From: Lysobacterales bacterium
GTDB taxonomy: Bacteria > Pseudomonadota > Gammaproteobacteria > Xanthomonadales > SZUA-5
Direction: 5' to 3'
DNA length: 6,972 bases
Assembly: GCA_024710675.1 (NCBI GenBank)
Contig: JANJUH010000062.1
Span: 1 to 6,972, forward strand
Shown here: positions 6,841 to 6,972 of the stretch, piece by piece
Layout: the number at the start of each line of letters is the position of its first letter
Numbering within the stretch: the stretch's first letter is position 1
The notes under the pieces: model-generated
Databases searched by the model: none
What the model was told of the DNA's origin: nothing
What the model saw: only the letters and a program-made list of their open reading frames with translations
Position numbers and translations under genes: made by a program

Positions 6841-6877
6841 TCCCGGGTCCCGTGTCCCGGGTCCCGTGTCCCGTTCC
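6841..6877. repeat. Two tandem copies of a 14-bp unit (GGGTCCCGTGTCCC) carrying the next gene's likely start codon
   Basis: Perfect copies lie at 6845-6858 and 6859-6872, preceded by TCCC and followed by a degenerate GTTCCC. Related sequence (GGTGTCCCG) is at 6821-6829. The decamer TCCCGGGTCC occurs twice here (6841 and 6855) and once inverted at 3097-3106 in the tail of the membrane-protein gene. The GTG at 6866-6868 inside the second copy is the nearest in-frame start for the following pseudopilin. Confidence 0.8.
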
Positions 6878-6972
6878 CAGCGGGGCTTTTCGCTGATCGA
6901 GGTCCTGGTCACGCTGACCCTGGTCGCCGCGATCGCCGGCATGCTGTCTTTTTCGGTGGTCGGCCGGCTCGA
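6866..6972 (+). CDS. gspH: Type II secretion minor pseudopilin, probably GspH, 3' end outside window
   Basis: The visible N-terminus reads MSRSQRG|FSLIEVLVTLTL, a clear prepilin peptidase site with Phe at +1 and Glu at +5. The hydrophobic helix follows to the window end (AAIAGMLSFSVVGRL). Position right after gspG suggests GspH, which caps the pseudopilus with GspI, J and K; GspI cannot be excluded from 35 residues. GTG at 6866 gives a normal seven-residue leader but has no Shine-Dalgarno and lies inside a tandem repeat. The only other in-frame start found back to 6713 is the ATG at 6713, which would give a 58-residue leader read from repeats and is unlikely. The reading frame stays open to base 6972. 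Confidence 0.82.
   Translation, partial: MSRSQRGFSLIEVLVTLTLVAAIAGMLSFSVVGRL

Overview
The window is high-GC bacterial chromosome, entirely plus-strand, and looks like a gammaproteobacterium of the Xanthomonadales/Lysobacterales type. This lineage call is an inference from three things: the E-F-G-H gene order with gspE first, as in the Xanthomonas xps cluster; the long proteobacterial PurL; and the GC-rich palindromic and tandem micro-repeats in the intergenic gaps. No marker gene fixes the genus.

Layout: (1) 1-2156 is the 3' part of purL, encoding the last 717 residues of the large FGAM synthase with its glutaminase domain. (2) 2157-2455 is a 299-bp gap filled mostly by one inverted-repeat (MITE-like) element, with a weak promoter-like box after it. 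(3) 2456-3166 is a four-helix membrane protein that resembles the exosortase H-associated membrane protein family; its stop overlaps the next start. (4) 3163-4902 is gspE, the type II secretion ATPase, which lacks the usual four zinc-binding cysteines. (5) 4903-5002 is a 100-bp gap with a palindromic element over the gspF ribosome-binding site. (6) 5003-6217 is gspF. (7) 6232-6657 is gspG, the major pseudopilin. (8) 6658-6865 is a gap built of an inverted repeat, a four-copy 8-bp tandem repeat, a long hairpin and a two-copy 14-bp tandem repeat. (9) 6866-6972 is the start of another pseudopilin, most likely gspH, cut by the window end.

How the genes work together: GspE is the cytoplasmic ATPase that drives pseudopilus assembly. 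GspF is the inner-membrane platform. GspG is the main pseudopilus subunit and the last gene is a minor pseudopilin. Together they form the start of a type II secretion operon that exports folded proteins across the outer membrane. The membrane protein ahead of gspE is probably co-translated with it. purL is a housekeeping purine gene and is likely an unrelated neighbour.

Most unusual points: the cysteine-less GspE C-terminal domain, the exosortase-associated-like protein coupled to a secretion operon, and three different palindromic repeats in three of the gaps. One repeat overlaps a ribosome-binding site and another appears to supply a start codon. I saw no RNA genes, CRISPR arrays, transposase genes or phage genes.
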